From: Chitinophagaceae bacterium
GTDB lineage: Bacteria; Bacteroidota; Bacteroidia; Cytophagales; Cytophagaceae
Assembly: GCA_028288365.1 (NCBI GenBank)
Contig: JAQBNU010000094.1
Span: forward strand, 1 to 64,000
Reading direction: 5' to 3'
DNA length: 64,000 nt
Part shown: positions 7,050-15,605 of the stretch, piece by piece
Numbering within the stretch: position 1 is the first letter of the stretch
How the letters are laid out: every line of letters begins with the position of its first letter
Made by a program: the position numbers and the translations under genes
Notes under the pieces: model-generated
What the model saw: the letters and a program-made list of their open reading frames with translations, nothing else
Database searches by the model: none
Told to the model about the DNA's origin: nothing

Positions 7050-9491
7050 ATGAAAAAAATATACTCCTATTTATTTTGCATAGCCTTGTGCTGCTTTGGC
7101 GCACGTGCGTATGCCCAGCATGAAATTTTCGGTAAGGTATCCAATGCCAAGGACAGCACGGGCATTTCAGATGTCTACATTTATCTGGCCGATTTGAAAA
7201 CCGGAACTGTAACAGATGCTGACGGACAATATGTGATTAAAAATATTCCGGCAGGAATCTACCAGATCGAAGTGAAACACATTGGCTATGCTTCTCAAAT
7301 CATGGAAGTCAATGCGTCTGAAACTCCGACACTAAATGTTGTCTTGCATGAATCGACGCAACACATCAATGAAGTGATTGTAACCGGTGTGTCTTCTGCT
7401 GCCACTACTCAAAATACTCCGATATCAGTGAATGTATTGACTGATATGGATTTCAAACAAAGCAGCGCAACCAATATCATTGATGCGATTGCCAATAGTC
7501 CGGGTGTTTCACAAATTACCGATGGACCTGCTATTTCTAAACCTGTGATAAGAGGTCTTTCTTATAACCGTGTGGTGGTAGTGAATGATGGAGTACGTCA
7601 GGAAGGTCAACAATGGGGAGATGAGTTCGGGATTGAAGTAGACGAATATTCTGTCAATCGGGTAGAAGTATACAAAGGCCCGGCCAGTTTACGCTATGGG
7701 TCGGATGCCATGGCCGGTGTCATCAACATGTTGGCTGCACCAACTTTAAAAGAGGGTCAAATAAAAGCCAACGTATTGGCCAATTACCAAAGCAATAATG
7801 GTCTCTTTGGTGAATCATTTAATCTTGCCGGTAACATCAAAGGATTTGTATGGGATGTGCGGTACAGTAATAAAACAGCACACAGTTATAAAAACAAATA
7901 CGATGGTTATGTGTGGAACTCGGCCTATGCGGAAAGCAATGGAAAAGGAATGGTAGGTATCAACCGTAAATGGGGTTACTCTCATTTAACGATGAGTGTG
8001 TTTGACCTGAAGCTTGGCATCACAGAAGGCACAAGAGACAGTACAACCGGTAAGTTTACCAAACATGTTTTAGCATCAGACGGCTCAGACAGTATGGCCA
8101 TCGCCTCTGATAAAGAGTTGAAAGATTACAATAACTTTCCGATCATTCATCAGCATGTGAGACATTACAAAGCGGTACTGGATAATCAGTTTGCGATTGG
8201 CAAAGGGTTGTTAGGTGTAAGAATAGGTTACCAGGAAAATTTCAGGCAAGAGGCAAATGACATTACAAGAGGTGATACCTACAACAATTCATTCTTTTTG
8301 AGAACGATCAACTACGATGTTCGATACGCTATATCCAATAAAAATAATTTTGAGTTCTCAGTAGGGGTGAATGGTATGAAACAATCTTCAGAAAACAGAG
8401 GGATCGTTTATCTTATTCCGGCTTATAACCTGTTTGACTTTGGGGTGTTCTCTATTGCTAAAAAGACGATTGGACGATTATCTATTAGTGGAGGGTTACG
8501 TTACGATAACCGACAGTTGATGGCAAAAGATTTGTACACAGATTCAAGTGGTGTGAAAGTAGATAATCCGGATGGAAACTCTGTACATCGTTTCACGGCA
8601 TACAATTCTAACTTCGCCGGCGTCTCTGCCAGTCTTGGTGCGACCTATGACTTCACTAAAAAAATATATGGTAAAATAAATGTGTCAAGAGGATACAGAG
8701 CACCTAATATTGCAGAAAGTGGATCAAACGGTATTCACGATGGAACTCCTTTTTATGAAATAGGCGATGTTAAATTGAAACCGGAAAGCAGTTTGCAATT
8801 TGACGCGACACTTGGTGTAAATACAGAGAATTATTCTGCTGAAGTCAATGCTTTTGTGAATCAAATTAACAACTATATTTTTGCCGTGAAACTAGGAAGT
8901 ACCTCAGGAGGAGATTCCATACGTACGGATGTAGTAGCGGGTATGTCTGGACCTACATTTAAATATGTATCGGGAGATGCTGTGTTATCAGGTGGAGAAG
9001 CAGTATTGGATATACACCCATCTGTGTTGAAAGGATTGCATTTTAAAAATAGTTTTTCCATGGTAAATGCCATTCAAAAAAACCAGGGTGATTCTACGAA
9101 GTATTTGCCTTACACACCTCCGCTTAAGTTTCAATCGGAATTGAAATACATTTTTCCTAAGGTCAGTAATCTGTTGAAAAATGTTTACCTGAAAGTAGGC
9201 ATCGATCATTATTTTGAACAGAATAAAATCTATTACAAATTCGATAATGAAACGGTGACTCCTGCCTATACCTTGGTGAATGCTGGAGTTGGTGCAGACA
9301 TCACGAATAACGATCATACCTTGTTTTCTTTGTACATTTATTGCAGCAACCTTACTGACGAAGCGTATCAAAGTAACATGAGCAGATTGAAGTATGGAGG
9401 TACAAATAATACAACAGGAAGAACGGGGGTATACAATATGGGAAGAAACATCAGCTTTAAAGTGGTGATCCCAATTGATATCAAAAAGTAA
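7050..9491 (+). CDS. TonB-dependent outer-membrane receptor, metal/heme type
   Basis: The start was placed at the ATG at 7050, which gives a clean signal peptide (MKKIYSYLFCIALCCFGARAYA) and an 813-residue product; a TTG at 7014 would add 12 residues before it. After the signal peptide lies a carboxypeptidase-regulatory-like domain (HEIFGKVSNAKDSTG to LNVVLHEST), then a TonB-box-like VIVTGVSS, a plug with IRGLSYNRVVVVNDGVRQEGQQWG and RVEVYKGPASLRYGSDAMAGVIN, and a long beta-barrel. It imports a ligand across the outer membrane using TonB energy. The QQWGDEFG plug segment resembles receptors for metal ions or heme (ZnuD-like), so a metal ligand is plausible but not shown. Confidence 0.9.
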   Translation: MKKIYSYLFCIALCCFGARAYAQHEIFGKVSNAKDSTGISDVYIYLADLKTGTVTDADGQYVIKNIPAGIYQIEVKHIGYASQIMEVNASETPTLNVVLHESTQHINEVIVTGVSSAATTQNTPISVNVLTDMDFKQSSATNIIDAIANSPGVSQITDGPAISKPVIRGLSYNRVVVVNDGVRQEGQQWGDEFGIEVDEYSVNRVEVYKGPASLRYGSDAMAGVINMLAAPTLKEGQIKANVLANYQSNNGLFGESFNLAGNIKGFVWDVRYSNKTAHSYKNKYDGYVWNSAYAESNGKGMVGINRKWGYSHLTMSVFDLKLGITEGTRDSTTGKFTKHVLASDGSDSMAIASDKELKDYNNFPIIHQHVRHYKAVLDNQFAIGKGLLGVRIGYQENFRQEANDITRGDTYNNSFFLRTINYDVRYAISNKNNFEFSVGVNGMKQSSENRGIVYLIPAYNLFDFGVFSIAKKTIGRLSISGGLRYDNRQLMAKDLYTDSSGVKVDNPDGNSVHRFTAYNSNFAGVSASLGATYDFTKKIYGKINVSRGYRAPNIAESGSNGIHDGTPFYEIGDVKLKPESSLQFDATLGVNTENYSAEVNAFVNQINNYIFAVKLGSTSGGDSIRTDVVAGMSGPTFKYVSGDAVLSGGEAVLDIHPSVLKGLHFKNSFSMVNAIQKNQGDSTKYLPYTPPLKFQSELKYIFPKVSNLLKNVYLKVGIDHYFEQNKIYYKFDNETVTPAYTLVNAGVGADITNNDHTLFSLYIYCSNLTDEAYQSNMSRLKYGGTNNTTGRTGVYNMGRNISFKVVIPIDIKK

Positions 9492-9510
9492 AAATAACTA
9501 ATGAGTACAT

Positions 9511-9545
9511 AAAAAAGAGGCCGTTGATCAACGGCCTCTTTTTTT
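9511..9545. terminator. Strong bidirectional terminator
   Basis: A perfect 17-bp inverted repeat (9511-9527 and 9528-9544) with a GC-rich core GAGGCCGTTG is flanked by A-run and T-run. It lies between the convergent TonB receptor and glucanase genes and can serve both. Confidence 0.9.
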
Positions 9546-9564
9546 ATGTGGTAGAGTGATTGTT

Positions 9565-11439
9565 TTATTCCTTCACTATCTTGGCAGAGGATGTCATTTC
9601 GTTTGAGATGACTTGCACAATGTATACTCCACTCGCCAGTCCCTTAAGATCCATTGTTTTTTCAAAGATACCTGCATTCGCCTGGTAACTGCCTTGCTGT
9701 ACGACTTGTCCTGAAGTAGTTGTGACGCTGTAAAAAATGGTTTGTGCTTCGCTCAGCTCTGTTACAAAAGCATTTGAAGTGATGATAATGGAATGAGGTG
9801 TATGCGTGATGAGCCGAACAGGTGAGTAGGTAAATGCTCCGTCTGTATCAACCTGCTTGAGTCGGTAATACGTAGTGGATCCGAAGACATCGCTGTCGAT
9901 GAAGGAATAGGTTTTAGGAACATTACTTGATGTACCTTCCGATAGTACAGATCCTATGGTATTAAATGATATACCGTCTGTGCTTTTCTCAACGATGAAT
10001 GCTGCGTTGTTTTTTTCAGAAGCTGTTTTCCAATTTAGACTGGCTGTATGTTCAGATACATCAGAGGCATTGAAGTATTCCAGTTCCACAGGTAATGTGC
10101 CGCAATTGCTGCTGCAATTGATGCGTAGCCAGTTTAATTTAAGTGGAGTACCGTTCGCTGCTGTCAGGTAAATCTTTTGTTGGCCTGCCGTTAAATTTAC
10201 TCCGGTCAATGTTTTCGTTTGCCAGGCACCGCCCGTGTTCAGTGATGCCGTAGTACCTAACAAGGCATTGCCTGGATAAGTACGCACAGCAATTGTACTG
10301 GCTGCTGTTGAATTCACACGAAAGTCCATCGTGTAGGTTTGTGTAGTTGGGATATCTACATTGTAGAAAATAGTATCGTTGCTGTTGGCTACAGGAGATG
10401 CAAAATTGTAAGCATCCAATCTACCGTCCAGATCTGTAGTGGGTTCGAGTTGTATAGAATAGGGCCAGTTGCAGGCCGATCCATTCCAGTCGCAGTAGGT
10501 CACACTTTTACTGATGTAGTATTCTGCTTCTATGCGTGCGTTCACATTATGGAAATACGTTTTATCATAAGAAGACATGTGTTCATAGATCGTTCCCAAA
10601 GCCGATAAGCTACCTGTGGTTTGAGAAAAAATATCCGTACTCGTTGCAGAAGGAGAGGATCGCACAAGGAACCAGGCGTAGCGGAAAATATCCGGATCTT
10701 TTTCCATGAAGTCTAAAACATCGACCATTAAAGCCGCTTGCTGTGTAACACTATTGGAACCTCCATAATCAAACTCTGTAACCCACATGGGGCGGTTGTA
10801 TTTTCTATAGGCATTCAACACACCCTGAAATCCATAGTACCAGGTATCGTAAATGTGTATCGCAATGTGATCGACTCTGCAACCTGGACAGGCAGTGAAA
10901 AAATCATCGAGCCATACCGAGCCCGACATGTTGTTGTACCCTGATATGCATGTGCCGTTGCAATAGCTCATCGCCGGACTGACTATTTTTAAGTTGTGTG
11001 CTGTGGCAATGGCTTCTACTTGTGGCCAGAGGGCCGCAGCCTGTGCTGGGGTCATGTTGGATTGTACAGAATAATTTGGTTCGTTAAATGTGAGTAAGTA
11101 CTTTACTTCTGGATGTCCGTTCAAATAATTGTTAAGAGCCGTAGGATTCCAGGTGCCGTTCCATAACATCGGACAGAATTCCAAATAATTTTGATGGGTA
11201 TTGATGACGCTGGCGTTGGGAGTGTTGGCCCAGTTATAAAACCAACTCAATGTATCTGCCGCCAGACAATCGGCATTGTTTAATAAATCTCCAGCTACTC
11301 CGCGTTTTGGACTGATGGTTTGTGCCTGGACTTGGAAGGTAATGGTTGAGAAAAGAAAGAGAAAAAGGAAAGCCGCAACCATTACCCGTTTTAAAGAACG
11401 GAGAGCATGACGTCTGGTAGGATAAGGGTACGGCAACAT
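9565..11439 (-). CDS. Secreted GH128-like glycoside hydrolase with CBM6-like and T9SS sorting domains
   Basis: A start at 11439 (MLPYPYP) gives a 624-residue product whose hydrophobic segment VAAFLFLFLFSTITFQVQAQ is the signal peptide; a shorter start at 11382 is also possible, and the frame stays open to 11529. The catalytic domain (about residues 45-285) has the GH128/Asl1-like signatures FNEPN (Glu120) and WVTEFD (Glu222), the probable acid/base and nucleophile of endo-beta-1,3-glucanases. It is followed by a CBM6-like beta-sandwich (RIEAEYY to KLNWLRI), a fibronectin-like region (VEKSTDGISFNTIG) and a C-terminal type IX sorting domain ending SSAKIVKE. It probably cuts fungal or algal beta-glucan outside the cell. 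Confidence 0.85.
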   Translation of the reverse strand: MLPYPYPTRRHALRSLKRVMVAAFLFLFLFSTITFQVQAQTISPKRGVAGDLLNNADCLAADTLSWFYNWANTPNASVINTHQNYLEFCPMLWNGTWNPTALNNYLNGHPEVKYLLTFNEPNYSVQSNMTPAQAAALWPQVEAIATAHNLKIVSPAMSYCNGTCISGYNNMSGSVWLDDFFTACPGCRVDHIAIHIYDTWYYGFQGVLNAYRKYNRPMWVTEFDYGGSNSVTQQAALMVDVLDFMEKDPDIFRYAWFLVRSSPSATSTDIFSQTTGSLSALGTIYEHMSSYDKTYFHNVNARIEAEYYISKSVTYCDWNGSACNWPYSIQLEPTTDLDGRLDAYNFASPVANSNDTIFYNVDIPTTQTYTMDFRVNSTAASTIAVRTYPGNALLGTTASLNTGGAWQTKTLTGVNLTAGQQKIYLTAANGTPLKLNWLRINCSSNCGTLPVELEYFNASDVSEHTASLNWKTASEKNNAAFIVEKSTDGISFNTIGSVLSEGTSSNVPKTYSFIDSDVFGSTTYYRLKQVDTDGAFTYSPVRLITHTPHSIIITSNAFVTELSEAQTIFYSVTTTSGQVVQQGSYQANAGIFEKTMDLKGLASGVYIVQVISNEMTSSAKIVKE

Positions 11440-11790
11440 GTTATGATCTAGATAATAGCGGTTGTATGAAATATACCAAAAAAAGGGCCATTTATTACAG
11501 AAATAAAGGCTTGGAAAAACAGAAATCAAGAGCTGAAAAAATGCTTCTGCATTTAAAGATCATATTTTTTTTGACCAGATGCTTTTATGACCCTAAATGG
11601 TAACTGTATGTAACGCTTAAACACCCTTAAAAAAAAGCAAAAAAAGGAGCAAGTGGACAGTTTATTTTTAGTTAAGGTTAGCGGAACCAGTATAAGTGAC
11701 CTGAAATTTTTATCTTGTATTTTATTTTACCCAGGAAGCAACCATACCATGCTCCTTCATCGTCTCCGTTTTAATTAGTCTTCTGAACTG
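11440..11790. other. Divergent intergenic region before sigma factor operon
   Basis: This separates the glucanase gene from the ECF sigma gene. It has A/T runs around 11560-11645 and a pseudo-coding extension of the glucanase frame up to 11529 with many aromatic residues that does not look like a signal peptide. No promoter match or hairpin strong enough to call was found. Confidence 0.4.
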
Positions 11791-12354
11791 TTGAACCCTA
11801 TATCGAAAGAAGAATTAGCTGTCCTCATTGAGGGTTGTATCAACAAAGACAGAAATTGTCAGCGGTTGTTGTATACACAATTCTTTAGTGCGGGTATGAA
11901 CATCGCTTTGCGGTATAGCAATTCAAAAGACGAAGCCAATGAAATATTAAATGATGCGTTCTTGAAAATATTCAAGAAAATATCTACCTGTAAAATTGAA
12001 AATTCTTTCAATGGGTGGATCAGACGCATCATCATCAACACAGCGCTGGATTTTTACAGGAGAAACAAAAAGCATTACCATCATTTGTTGCTGGAAGACG
12101 ATATGGTGTCCCACAACAATGTAATCGACGACATCAGTTACGAAGACATTTCCAAACTGATCAACTTACTTTCTCCTGCCTATAAAACCATTTTTAATTT
12201 GTATGTCATTGATGGTTATACACACAAAGAGATTGCAGAGATTATGGATATATCTATAGGTTCATCAAAATCTGGCTTGTCCAGGGCAAGGGTGAATTTG
12301 CAGAAAATGCTAAAAGAAATATACGACATCGACTATGAACGAAATGCAGGATAA
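11791..12354 (+). CDS. RNA polymerase ECF-type sigma-70 factor
   Basis: The 187-residue product has a sigma region 2 (LLYTQFFSAGMNIALRYSNS, then DEANEILNDAFLKIFKKI and SFNGWIRRIIINTALDFYRR) and a region 4 helix-turn-helix (LLSPAYKTIFNLYVIDGYTH, then KEIAEIMDISIGSSKSGLSRAR). It directs RNA polymerase to an alternative promoter set. The start is a TTG; an in-frame TAG lies 12 bases upstream at 11776-11778 and the next Met is inside region 2, so TTG is the best candidate. It overlaps the next gene by 20 bases, implying translational coupling and joint function. Confidence 0.88.
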   Translation: MNPISKEELAVLIEGCINKDRNCQRLLYTQFFSAGMNIALRYSNSKDEANEILNDAFLKIFKKISTCKIENSFNGWIRRIIINTALDFYRRNKKHYHHLLLEDDMVSHNNVIDDISYEDISKLINLLSPAYKTIFNLYVIDGYTHKEIAEIMDISIGSSKSGLSRARVNLQKMLKEIYDIDYERNAG

Positions 12355-13990
12355 AGAACTAGATGATTTATTCAGAAAATCGTTGACGCAGCCGGAGATT
12401 CCTTTTGAATCGGAGGCGTGGAAAGCGATGGAAGCTAAGCTGGACGCTGATGATAAACGTGTGTTTTATTACCGTTGGATCGCAGCATCTATGGTGGGTA
12501 TTCTATTATTGGGAGGGTCACTTTGGTTTGTTCGTTCCTCCTTTTATGATACACAACCAGCAAGCGTTGTGCAGCATACGGTGAAGCAAGAACAAACAGC
12601 AGGTCTACATAATACTGTTCAACAGAAAGAAATAGTGGCTGTTGAATCGAATCCTTTGGAGAATAACACGACAGCTTTCTCCGTACAAGAGGTGAAAGGG
12701 AATACTGCGGTTGTACAGTCACCCAAAGATCATAAAGTAATTGATGTAAAAGAGGGTAAAAACTCATCTACTACTTTTAGTTCTTCTGATAAGATATCCG
12801 AACAAGCTCACCCAAGCAATCATCAGATAAATGCACGACACGAAAAAATAAAGCAAGAAAGAATATTGGCTATTCAACAGCATGCCTATAAAAAGGCAAT
12901 GCCCATCAGTTCTTTTGAATCTCTTACTACTGCTGCAAGAGAAGCGGCCATGTACCTTTCTTGGGACAAGGCTGTTCATGAAAAACAACAGGATAGTTTG
13001 CTGGCTTCTTTCATCAAGCGAAGAACAACTTATAAAAGCATTACCATTTACAATAAATGGTTGGGAAAATTCTTGGCAAAATGTTCACGCCACAATAAAA
13101 AGACAGAAATGCCAATTACTCTTTCTGACGTCACGGCAACTAATGACAATATTATAGAGAGAGAACAAGCTCCTATCGTTCCCGATGGGACAGTGAATAA
13201 GATTGCTGCTCAGGAAATCAATGAAACAAAAGTTAATTTGAACACAACAGATACAAATACTTCAACTACTACTATCAGTTTTCCACAAGCAGATGAAGCA
13301 CTTGTACTTTCAATGGATTCTACAGTCATACCGGATAGCACGGTTCATGTACCTGCAACGGATGTAAAAGAATTACTCACACGTTCTGCTTTTAAAAGAG
13401 GATTTAGTTTGAGTTTTGTAGTGAATCCGGAGTTTAGTTCTACGACTGATTTTAGTTTTTATAAACCGGGATTTAATTTTGGTTTGTATGCAGAGTATTA
13501 TTTATCTCCACGATTCAGTATTCTTGCGGGTGTGTTGTACAGTAAAAAAGTATACACTTGTAGTCCTTACGATTATGCATCTGCTCCTTCGTATAATTAC
13601 TGGGGACAAAACTATACAGCTGATGCAGTGAATGCTTATTGTGCCGTACTGGATATACCGGTCAACGTGCGTTACAAGTTTCTCAGCAGAAAATCATACA
13701 ATCTATATGCTGCTGCAGGTTTGTCGAGCTATATCATGTTGAAGGAAAATTATAATTTTGAATACCAGATGCCGTATGGTACAAAAGATTATGCTTACGA
13801 GATCGATAATAAAAACAGGTATTTCTTCAATGTTGGGAATTTATCTTTGGGGATCGAAAAATACATCAGCAACCATTGGTCAGTACAGGCGGAGCCTTAT
13901 GTTAAAATGCCATTTGGTGGAGTAGGTGCCGGTAAAATAAAACTAGTGAGTACTGGAATGTATTTTTCAGTGAAGTATTATTTTAGATAA
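12335..13990 (+). CDS. Sigma-coupled protein: inner-membrane helix plus outer-membrane beta-barrel domain
   Basis: This 551-residue protein overlaps the sigma gene by 20 bases. Residues 1-46 are cytoplasmic-type and helical (QDKELDDLFRKSLTQPEIPF), 48-66 form a membrane helix (WIAASMVGILLLGGSLWFV), about 70-350 are low-complexity and Thr/Gln/Lys-rich, and about 355-551 look like an outer-membrane beta-barrel (RGFSLSFVVNPEFSS, FGLYAEYYLSPRFSILAGV, ending in SVKYYFR). The place next to an ECF factor and the short N-terminal cytosolic segment suggest an anti-sigma-like role, with the barrel sensing or anchoring at the outer membrane. No canonical anti-sigma (FecR or zinc-binding) motif is present. 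Confidence 0.75.
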   Translation: MNEMQDKELDDLFRKSLTQPEIPFESEAWKAMEAKLDADDKRVFYYRWIAASMVGILLLGGSLWFVRSSFYDTQPASVVQHTVKQEQTAGLHNTVQQKEIVAVESNPLENNTTAFSVQEVKGNTAVVQSPKDHKVIDVKEGKNSSTTFSSSDKISEQAHPSNHQINARHEKIKQERILAIQQHAYKKAMPISSFESLTTAAREAAMYLSWDKAVHEKQQDSLLASFIKRRTTYKSITIYNKWLGKFLAKCSRHNKKTEMPITLSDVTATNDNIIEREQAPIVPDGTVNKIAAQEINETKVNLNTTDTNTSTTTISFPQADEALVLSMDSTVIPDSTVHVPATDVKELLTRSAFKRGFSLSFVVNPEFSSTTDFSFYKPGFNFGLYAEYYLSPRFSILAGVLYSKKVYTCSPYDYASAPSYNYWGQNYTADAVNAYCAVLDIPVNVRYKFLSRKSYNLYAAAGLSSYIMLKENYNFEYQMPYGTKDYAYEIDNKNRYFFNVGNLSLGIEKYISNHWSVQAEPYVKMPFGGVGAGKIKLVSTGMYFSVKYYFR

Positions 13991-14016
13991 TTATTAATTG
14001 TATCAACAACTTCTTT

Positions 14017-14120
14017 TTGGCGTCTCGCCAACAAGTGATGGATTAAGAAAGGATATCGTTTGGTGCAATAGTGTTCATTGATTGTTTCATTCCAACAGAT
14101 GTTGGCGAGACGCCAACATC
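14017..14120. repeat. REPIN-like inverted pair of hairpin repeats
   Basis: The left unit TTGGCGTCTCGCCAACAAG (14017-14035) is itself a hairpin (TTGGCG/CGCCAA). The right unit GTTGGCGAGACGCCAAC (14101-14117) is its reverse complement. The two are separated by about 60 bases with no coding content. A second pair with the same left flank CAAGTGATGG lies at 49506-49570. The layout of two inverted short palindromes is that of REPIN elements. Confidence 0.65.
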
Positions 14121-14141
14121 GAACCGCGACAATCATTATGC

Positions 14142-15605
14142 TTAGCGCTTGGCTTCCAGATGCAATCTGTACTTCTCCACTTTTGACATGATAAAATAAT
14201 AGGGTAGTGCTGCTACTCTTTTATAATTAAAAAGTTTGTCATTTTTTTCTGTAGTGAAAATGTTTTTCAGATAATTCAACGCCTGATGTTCACGGTAGGT
14301 TTTGTGTACGTAGCGGTGCAGGCGTTTATAAAAAGGAGAGGCGTAGGTGTTTTTAAACATCAGGTCCAAATCATCGGAATCTACCCAGTTGGCTTTTGAT
14401 TTTAATTCGCCTTTTACTTTATCGTAAAATACTGTTCCTGGTAAAGGATAAGAAACGGAAATACCAATGTCTTCCGGTAAAAGATCATGAATCATTTTAA
14501 TAGTGAGTTCGATGTCTTTCAATGTTTCACCGAGGTAACCAAATTGAAGAAAAAAACAAGGATCAATGTGGTATTTTCGCAATAATTCTGTTGCCTTGTA
14601 AATTTGTTCGACCGTAATGCCTTTGTCCATGGCATCCAGTATTTTTTGAGAACCGGATTCTGTACCTATCCATACGGTTTGGCAACCTGCGTCCGCAAGG
14701 GCTTTCACGGTTTCTTCCTGCACCAGTAAGTCAGCGCGGGATTGTATTTTAAATTTGAATTGTAATTTTTTATCATTTGCCAGAGAAGCAAATTCTCTGA
14801 TCCAGCCTGGTTTCAAACCAAAGATGTCATCGGAAAACCAAATGTGATCGGGATGAAAATGTTCGATGAGTTGTTCGAGTTCATCGACGATCCTTTGTGG
14901 AGAATGAGAATTGTAGCGGTTGCCATAAATAGGTTTAGCGCACCAATTGCATTTGTAGGGACAACCTCTAGTGGTTACCATGTTCAGCGAAAAGTAACCA
15001 TGCTTCCTGAGCCACCTGTATTTGTATTGGTCGATGTCGATTACATCCCAGGCTGGTAATGGCAATTCATCGAGGTTATTGATCACGTTACGTTTGGCCG
15101 TTGTTTTTAATTGACCATTTTCCTGATAAGTCAAACCATCGATCAGACTGTAATCGTTGGTAACACCTGCCAATAAGGCTTTGGTCAGTTGACGCAATGT
15201 TTTTTCCCCTTCGCCCATTACAATAAAATCAGCACCACGATCAATGTAGGCTTGTGCGTGATCGGTAGCATCTGAACTGCTGACAATGACTTTGCAGCCC
15301 TGCTCGGCGGCGAAGCGTATCATGTCGTAAGCCGCATGACGCATATTACTCAGACACATTTTTGTAAGGTAGTTGAATCCATCGTCGCAAATAACAAAGA
15401 TAGATGGACGTTCTTTTCTTATAGCATTTTTTATGCCTTCGCAATCGATCGAAAACATGTTGTCAAAAAAACACACGTCAAGATCCACGTCTCTCAAAGC
15501 AGAGACAGCGTACAAGGTTCCCAATGGAGGATAAGGTTGCATGGCTTTCCATTGCTTGGGATCAAAGCGCAGAAAATAAGAATGTGTGATTAAAACATCT
15601 GCCAT
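14142..15605 (-). CDS. B12-binding-type radical SAM enzyme
   Basis: The 487-residue protein has an N-terminal cobalamin-binding-like Rossmann region (YPPLGTLYAVSALRD near residue 25, VMGEGEKTL near 130) and a radical SAM barrel with the iron-sulfur cluster motif CPYKCNWC (Cys215, Cys219, Cys222). Enzymes of this class use a 4Fe-4S cluster and SAM, often with cobalamin, for methylation or ring rearrangement of unreactive carbons. Its ATG overlaps the TAA of the upstream nucleotidyltransferase gene by one base (TAATG), so the two are co-translated. It is diverged from the second radical SAM gene at 16920. The substrate is unknown. Confidence 0.88.
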   Translation of the reverse strand: MADVLITHSYFLRFDPKQWKAMQPYPPLGTLYAVSALRDVDLDVCFFDNMFSIDCEGIKNAIRKERPSIFVICDDGFNYLTKMCLSNMRHAAYDMIRFAAEQGCKVIVSSSDATDHAQAYIDRGADFIVMGEGEKTLRQLTKALLAGVTNDYSLIDGLTYQENGQLKTTAKRNVINNLDELPLPAWDVIDIDQYKYRWLRKHGYFSLNMVTTRGCPYKCNWCAKPIYGNRYNSHSPQRIVDELEQLIEHFHPDHIWFSDDIFGLKPGWIREFASLANDKKLQFKFKIQSRADLLVQEETVKALADAGCQTVWIGTESGSQKILDAMDKGITVEQIYKATELLRKYHIDPCFFLQFGYLGETLKDIELTIKMIHDLLPEDIGISVSYPLPGTVFYDKVKGELKSKANWVDSDDLDLMFKNTYASPFYKRLHRYVHKTYREHQALNYLKNIFTTEKNDKLFNYKRVAALPYYFIMSKVEKYRLHLEAKR

